64,000 nucleotides of DNA from Streptomyces lomondensis. GTDB lineage: Bacteria; Actinomycetota; Actinomycetes; Streptomycetales; Streptomycetaceae. The stretch is taken from positions 186,001 through 250,000 of the forward strand of contig NZ_BMWC01000012.1 in NCBI RefSeq assembly GCF_014651035.1. The letters run 5' to 3'. Below, piece by piece: positions 60,623 to 64,000 of the stretch. Both the position numbers and the translations under genes were made by a program. Every line of letters begins with the position of its first letter. Positions within the stretch are counted from its first letter, which is position 1. The notes under the pieces are model-generated. The model was given only the letters and a program-made list of their open reading frames with translations, was not told where the DNA came from and did not search any database.

Positions 60623-61048
60623 ATGCACGAGTATACGAGCACCGTCCGGGTCTGGGGACTCACTTGCCCAGGATTTCCAGAAGAGGTCAGCCGGGCCCGC
60701 CGCTGGACGCGGGACATCCTGCGCGGATCACCCCTGGCTGACGACGCCGAACTGATCGTGAGCGAACTGAGCTCCAACGCGATCCTCCACACGGCGAGCG
60801 GCGGAGTAGGCAGCTTCCACCTGGCCCTCGCGGTCTCCCCCAAGGTGGTCGCCCTATCGGTCACCGACGACGGAGGGACAAGCACCGCCCCCAAGGCCGA
60901 GCAGCCCAACGAGGACGCAGTACACGGCCGCGGCTTGGGCATGGTCAGCGCCATCGCACACCGGGTCGTCGTCCACGGCAGCCACAGCGGCTACACCATC
61001 ACCGCCGAACTCTTCACGGACACTCAGCCCGGAGGACACCCGTGCTGA
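60623..61048 (+). CDS. HATPase_c / RsbW-like ATP-binding protein
   Basis: Encodes 141 residues from ATG 60623 (GAAGGAA upstream). The GHKL fold is seen in ELIVSELSSNAILHT (N box), VVALSVTDDGG (G1) and GRGLGMVSAIAHRV (G2). Relatives are anti-sigma-factor serine kinases or histidine-kinase-like regulators. A variant of the element operator (TATACGAGC) overlaps its first codons. Overlaps the next gene by 7 bp. Confidence 0.85.
   Translation: MHEYTSTVRVWGLTCPGFPEEVSRARRWTRDILRGSPLADDAELIVSELSSNAILHTASGGVGSFHLALAVSPKVVALSVTDDGGTSTAPKAEQPNEDAVHGRGLGMVSAIAHRVVVHGSHSGYTITAELFTDTQPGGHPC
60632..60640 (+). promoter_or_regulatory. element operator-like site O5 (TATACGAGC)
   Basis: Differs from the O1-O4 core at two positions, within ACGAGTATACGAGC. 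It lies within the first six codons of the HATPase gene. Confidence 0.4.
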
Positions 61049-61428
61049 TGGACAAGCCCCAGCGCGGCTTCTGGTGCGAGTGCTGGACGCAAGACGTCAA
61101 CGACGAGACAGGATGGCCGGCACTCCGGGCTTCCTTCGACGCCTACTCAGCACCGCAGGCCGATAGATGGGTAGCGGTCGCCCTGCGCACGATCTCACCA
61201 GCACTCGACCCGGACGCCTCCGACGAGGCCTGGGAATGGCTCCACGACGGCCGCATCGATACACGGCGAGCCCTCTTACGCATGGAACCCTGCACGGTCT
61301 CTCTGACACACGCCAACACCCGCATCACATGGACGATCCGGCCAGTGGTCTTCCTACCGCTAGCCCACCGCCAAGGCGTCGATCTCCCAGCCTGCGCATA
61401 CGACTTCAACGCCCGCGCCGCAGACTGA
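61042..61428 (+). CDS. hypothetical protein (128 aa)
   Basis: Encodes 128 residues from GTG 61042, six bases after GGAGG; ATG 61048 is an alternative. The product is soluble, Trp-rich (RGFWCECWTQDVND, DEAWEWLHDGR, TWTIRPV) and unrelated to anything I recognise. It contains one TTA codon (61276-61278, residue 79), so translation may depend on the bldA tRNA. Coupled to the upstream HATPase gene. Confidence 0.72.
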   Translation: MLMDKPQRGFWCECWTQDVNDETGWPALRASFDAYSAPQADRWVAVALRTISPALDPDASDEAWEWLHDGRIDTRRALLRMEPCTVSLTHANTRITWTIRPVVFLPLAHRQGVDLPACAYDFNARAAD

Positions 61429-61809
61429 GTTACAACTTTCTCTACTGGTTCAAGGCGGCTCGCTCCGCTCACCGCGCGGCCCGGCCCCCGGCCGGGCCTG
61501 CGCTCCTGTCTCCGCCCCGCTCCAGCCCGGCCGGCGCCCGTGCCGCGCGCACAGCAACCAGCCGCCTGATGCCAGAGAAGGGGTACGTCGTGGCTGAGGC
61601 GGTCGGCTCCACGGCTTTAGGCAGCCACTTTGGCGCGAGCCTCGAAGATCATAGCCCCAACGTCGTGCTTTACCGGGCAGGTCCACAGACTGCCCGACGC
61701 GCCGGAAGCTTACGGGGCCATGATCACTCGCGCCAAAGCAGCTCCAGCCCAAAGCCGCTCCACCGACCCAAGTGGCACAGCTCGCTGAATCAGTAATAAA
61801 CCTCGCGAT
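61429..61809. other. non-coding stretch in the element
   Basis: About 380 bases without a credible gene. It begins with an A/T-richer stretch, then the hairpin GGCCCGGCC-CCC-GGCCGGGCC (61478-61498), a possible terminator for the operon to the left. A 100-aa minus-strand frame here has no ribosome site and a composition typical of chance frames in GC-rich DNA. Origin or transfer loci could lie here. Confidence 0.45.
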
Positions 61810-63393
61810 TCAAGCACCCAAGCCGGAGTTACGGCGCCACCGAGCCTTCAACTGGAACCTGTCGTCAACATCCAACTCGCCGAGATTGTGAAGACGGTCG
61901 ATCATGGACGAAATGCTGACGTGCAAGCGCATGGCCAGACTTGAGATTGTCTCAAGATCTCGAATGTCACCATTAATCTGCGCGAGATGGTCTCGCAGTA
62001 GCCAGGTAGGCATCAAGAAGGCGGCCGCGAAGGCGTTAGCGCGCTGCTCTACAAAAAGAGGAGCCCATGGACCGGAAGCAACAGCTAGCTCACTGGCCCG
62101 ATTACGATCAAGCAGCAGGTGGGCTAGTTCATGCGCCAACGTAAAGCGCTCGACCTCGCGACTCTGCCCCCACTTTGTTTGAGTGTTACAAAACACCTTA
62201 GGACGCTGGTTCGGCCCGAAAACAGAAACCGCACGAATTTCCCGATCGGAAAGGGTGATTTTCTCGTGTGGAATATTCAAAGCAGCAAATGCTGAATGAA
62301 TGTCGACCCATGACCGATCTTGGTGCGCGTTCAGCATTTCACACGCACGCTCACCAAGCCAGCTTCCCTGCTCTCCCGGTGTTAGCTCTCGCACCTCAAC
62401 CGGATCAAAGGAGAGTGCAAGCTTGTTAAGCCAAGGTGACGCATCGCTAACGTGATTCTTGACCAGCGCTCCGGCAAGGGTGATCACGTCATCGCGATTA
62501 ATAGAAGGGCTGTACGCACCGTACACCAACTGTGCGTAAGCACTACCTTGAACAACGAGTGCCGTGACGCGATTGGCCCCCGTGATCTCTCGCCGCACAC
62601 CGTCGGAGACGCCAGCAAGCGCCTGATCAACGGCCGAAGAGATGTCGTTGTATTTTTCAGTGTCCGTCCCAAGGCCCGCCAGCCAGGCCATACGGTTGGA
62701 GGCGTTAGAGTCGCTATAAATCGCTTCGATATTTGCGATCAGAGCGGCCACCCGACGTGAATCAGGTAGCCTTCGCCGAAGCTCTTGTGATGCAGCTTGA
62801 AGTACTGCATAAACGACTTCGGCAGCCTTTGCTAGATCAACCTCATAGCGCCTATGCGGGGCAAGGAAGGTGAATTCTTCAGGAATGCCGATGAGCCTCT
62901 CGGCTCCTGTAGACACCTCAAGCGAGGATCCATAGCGACGCATGTAGACATCTGGAAAGAGCCCACCTTCGCGAGCAGCCCTAACGCTGTGCCTATCCCA
63001 CCAAGTGGTCCACTCGTCGAGCCACTCAAATTCATCCAATTCCTTAAGTGAAATCGGAGGACTCTTGGTCAGCGCCATAGCCTCAGCGGCCGAATAGCCG
63101 ACATTCTTCAGAGGGAGCTGCTCTTCATGGAAAATAGGGTCCCAGTTTTGGGTTAGCCACTCCAGGAAGGAGATCATATACCAATGGGCAGCCTCAATTA
63201 CCTCACCCTGCTCAAGGTGCGCACACAGGTTCTCTCCGGCCACCCACAACGCGAAAGAACCCCAAGAGTTGGCCTCCTCAGGGGTAGCGCGATCCTGCTC
63301 CCCGTGAGGGTTACGCAAAAACGAAAGCTTGAATGCAAAATCGGCAGGGTCTCCTGCCTGCATCTCCCAATTGCTCACAGTCATTGCGGTCAC
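61810..63393 (-). CDS. large ImmA/IrrE-family zinc metallopeptidase
   Basis: Encodes 527 residues from GTG 63393, which overlaps the preceding stop (GTGA). TTG 63396 and ATG 63384 are alternatives. The C-terminal third has the ImmA/IrrE motif LAHELAHLLL (His421-Glu-x-x-His425) and Glu449 in VEQRANAFAAAFLMP. The first about 350 residues are a large domain I do not recognise. GC content is visibly below the element average, consistent with recent acquisition. ImmA in ICEBs1 cleaves the element repressor; here the role is open. Confidence 0.85.
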   Translation of the reverse strand: MTAMTVSNWEMQAGDPADFAFKLSFLRNPHGEQDRATPEEANSWGSFALWVAGENLCAHLEQGEVIEAAHWYMISFLEWLTQNWDPIFHEEQLPLKNVGYSAAEAMALTKSPPISLKELDEFEWLDEWTTWWDRHSVRAAREGGLFPDVYMRRYGSSLEVSTGAERLIGIPEEFTFLAPHRRYEVDLAKAAEVVYAVLQAASQELRRRLPDSRRVAALIANIEAIYSDSNASNRMAWLAGLGTDTEKYNDISSAVDQALAGVSDGVRREITGANRVTALVVQGSAYAQLVYGAYSPSINRDDVITLAGALVKNHVSDASPWLNKLALSFDPVEVRELTPGEQGSWLGERACEMLNAHQDRSWVDIHSAFAALNIPHEKITLSDREIRAVSVFGPNQRPKVFCNTQTKWGQSREVERFTLAHELAHLLLDRNRASELAVASGPWAPLFVEQRANAFAAAFLMPTWLLRDHLAQINGDIRDLETISSLAMRLHVSISSMIDRLHNLGELDVDDRFQLKARWRRNSGLGA

Positions 63394-63683
63394 CAATACT
63401 CTTTGATGCTTCGACGCGATACTCGCTGGTCAGCTAACCACTGGCGCCGAAGTCTCTCGGGCACTCTCCTCCACTCGACCGGGAAGCCATGCCAGCAGTC
63501 CGGGGCGTGTTCATGCCCACAGTAAGCCCGCTCCCCGTCCGTAGCATATCTCTTACCCGGCTGGCTAGGGTCTACAACGCTGTCTGCTAGGAGTGTAGGC
63601 CCGTCAACTCCCGGCGGGCAGAGCGAGCCGCGCGCGCCCGGCTGCCACGGTTCCTTGTGCTTCGCGTTGGGCTCATACTTCAA
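63390..63683 (-). CDS. 97-residue Cys/His protein, partner of the metallopeptidase
   Basis: Encodes 97 residues from ATG 63683. After MKYEPNAKHKEPWQPG the central part GKRYATDGERAYCGHEHAPD and CWHGFPVEW carry several Cys and His residues that could bind zinc. The C-terminal WRRVPERLRRQWLADQRVSR is strongly basic. It overlaps the metallopeptidase start by 4 bp, so the two are coupled. Codon 83 is TTA (63435-63437). Family unknown to me. Confidence 0.75.
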   Translation of the reverse strand: MKYEPNAKHKEPWQPGARGSLCPPGVDGPTLLADSVVDPSQPGKRYATDGERAYCGHEHAPDCWHGFPVEWRRVPERLRRQWLADQRVSRRSIKEYW

Positions 63684-64000
63684 GTTCCCCCCCAGTTACC
63701 GTAAGTAACGCCCATGCGGCCATGCAGCACCAGTGTCCAGGACGGTGCCCCTGAGGAGCAAGGGCCTGCGTCACTCGCACAGGGGATTGCCAGACGCAGG
63801 CCACCGCAAGACGCCTATCGCATCGCGTCAGTGCCGTCGCACGCCAAGCGCACCGGATGGAGCGAGGAACAAGGAGGAATCACAGGGAAAGCGGCCCAGC
63901 CCGACGCGGCCACGGGTCTGGTCGTTCGCCCAGGTCAGCGCCCGAAACGGGCCCCAATGGCCGCAGCTTCCCAGGTTGAGATCCTCAGCGCTTGGGACCA
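63684..64000. other. right-edge region with inverted repeats and an open frame
   Basis: Holds GTTAC-N5-GTAAC (63695-63709) just upstream of the 97-aa gene, and a 10-bp inverted repeat GGCCTGCGTC / GACGCAGGCC (63763-63772 and 63793-63802). A plus-strand frame from ATG 63714 stays open to the window end (95 codons, weak coding bias). It may be a partial gene or chance. Confidence 0.35.

Larger units (their letters stand above)
53020..64000. mobile_element. actinomycete integrative and conjugative element (AICE), right end beyond window
   Basis: The region from the tRNA-Arg 3' half to the window edge carries int, xis, a RepSA-like initiator, Spd proteins, a TraSA/FtsK translocase, KorSA-like and Pif-like proteins, the pSAM2-type gene set. 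No second copy of the tRNA 3' end is found up to 64000, so attR lies outside. The left boundary is approximate. GC content falls clearly after 61,800. Confidence 0.85.

Noticed and set aside
61450..61752. 100-codon minus-strand frame in the element gap
   Set aside because: No ribosome site, Arg/Pro/Gly-rich chance composition, and overlap with a strong hairpin.
61429..64000. attR copy of the tRNA-Arg 3' end
   Set aside because: No second copy of GGTTCGAATCCTGCC or its near variants was found up to the window edge; the element must end beyond it.

Overview
The window is a stretch of Streptomyces chromosome. It has very high GC with strong GC3 bias, GTG/TTG starts, ATGA-type overlaps, an hrdD sigma gene, and a gene order (mscL, fmdB, 5-formyl-THF cyclo-ligase, galU, moeA, rimJ, glpR) shared in outline with other actinobacteria. 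From about 53 kb an actinomycete integrative and conjugative element (AICE) is inserted at a tRNA-Arg gene. Its far end is not in the window.

Bases 1-15,000: EamA permease and YbaK deacylase; a formaldehyde-dehydrogenase-like enzyme; an MMPL exporter with its TetR regulator and two GTTTCGT-type operators; a tricorn-like S41 protease; a tightly overlapping Baeyer-Villiger monooxygenase / hydrolase / short-chain dehydrogenase operon divergent from a MerR regulator; exonuclease III and an acetyltransferase.

Bases 15,100-24,200: tRNA-Ala(CGC), then glpR, a RimJ-like acetyltransferase, mog, moaC, moeA (Glp) and galU on the minus strand. This combines molybdenum-cofactor genes with the gephyrin-like Glp/GlpR pair tied to cell division in corynebacteria. 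5-formyl-THF cyclo-ligase and a large penicillin-acylase-family enzyme follow.

Bases 24,400-35,500: cation/proton antiporter, MFS permease with a structured leader, fmdB (preceded by a SigR-like promoter overlapping a CIRCE-like operator), MTA/purine phosphorylase, SAF-domain protein, mscL, LtrA-like protein, P1 peptidase, L,D-transpeptidase lipoprotein and a TTA-containing DUF6227 gene. Two microproteins of 59 and 51 residues also lie here.

Bases 35,500-52,900: the fructose operon fruR-fruK-fruA, two DHA2-type MFS exporters, WYL, TetR, MarR and IclR regulators, hrdD with a near-ideal SigR promoter, a phosphinothricin-type acetyltransferase, a DODA-type dioxygenase, an M6 protease and a double-length IclR protein.

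Bases 53,000-64,000: AICE. On the minus strand are int, xis, a RepSA-type initiator, Spd spread proteins, a TraSA/FtsK translocase and an SCO3933-like regulator. A KorSA-like GntR regulator is divergent from a Pif-like Nudix gene. A HATPase gene and an orphan gene follow, then a less GC-rich cargo pair: a 527-residue ImmA/IrrE-type metallopeptidase and a 97-residue Cys/His protein. A 9-bp core, TAGACGAGT, recurs upstream of the element's operons and suggests one repressor controls the whole element.

One pattern crosses gene families. At least seven genes carry an imperfect tandem duplication of their last 14-30 bp, stop codon included, just beyond the 3' end.
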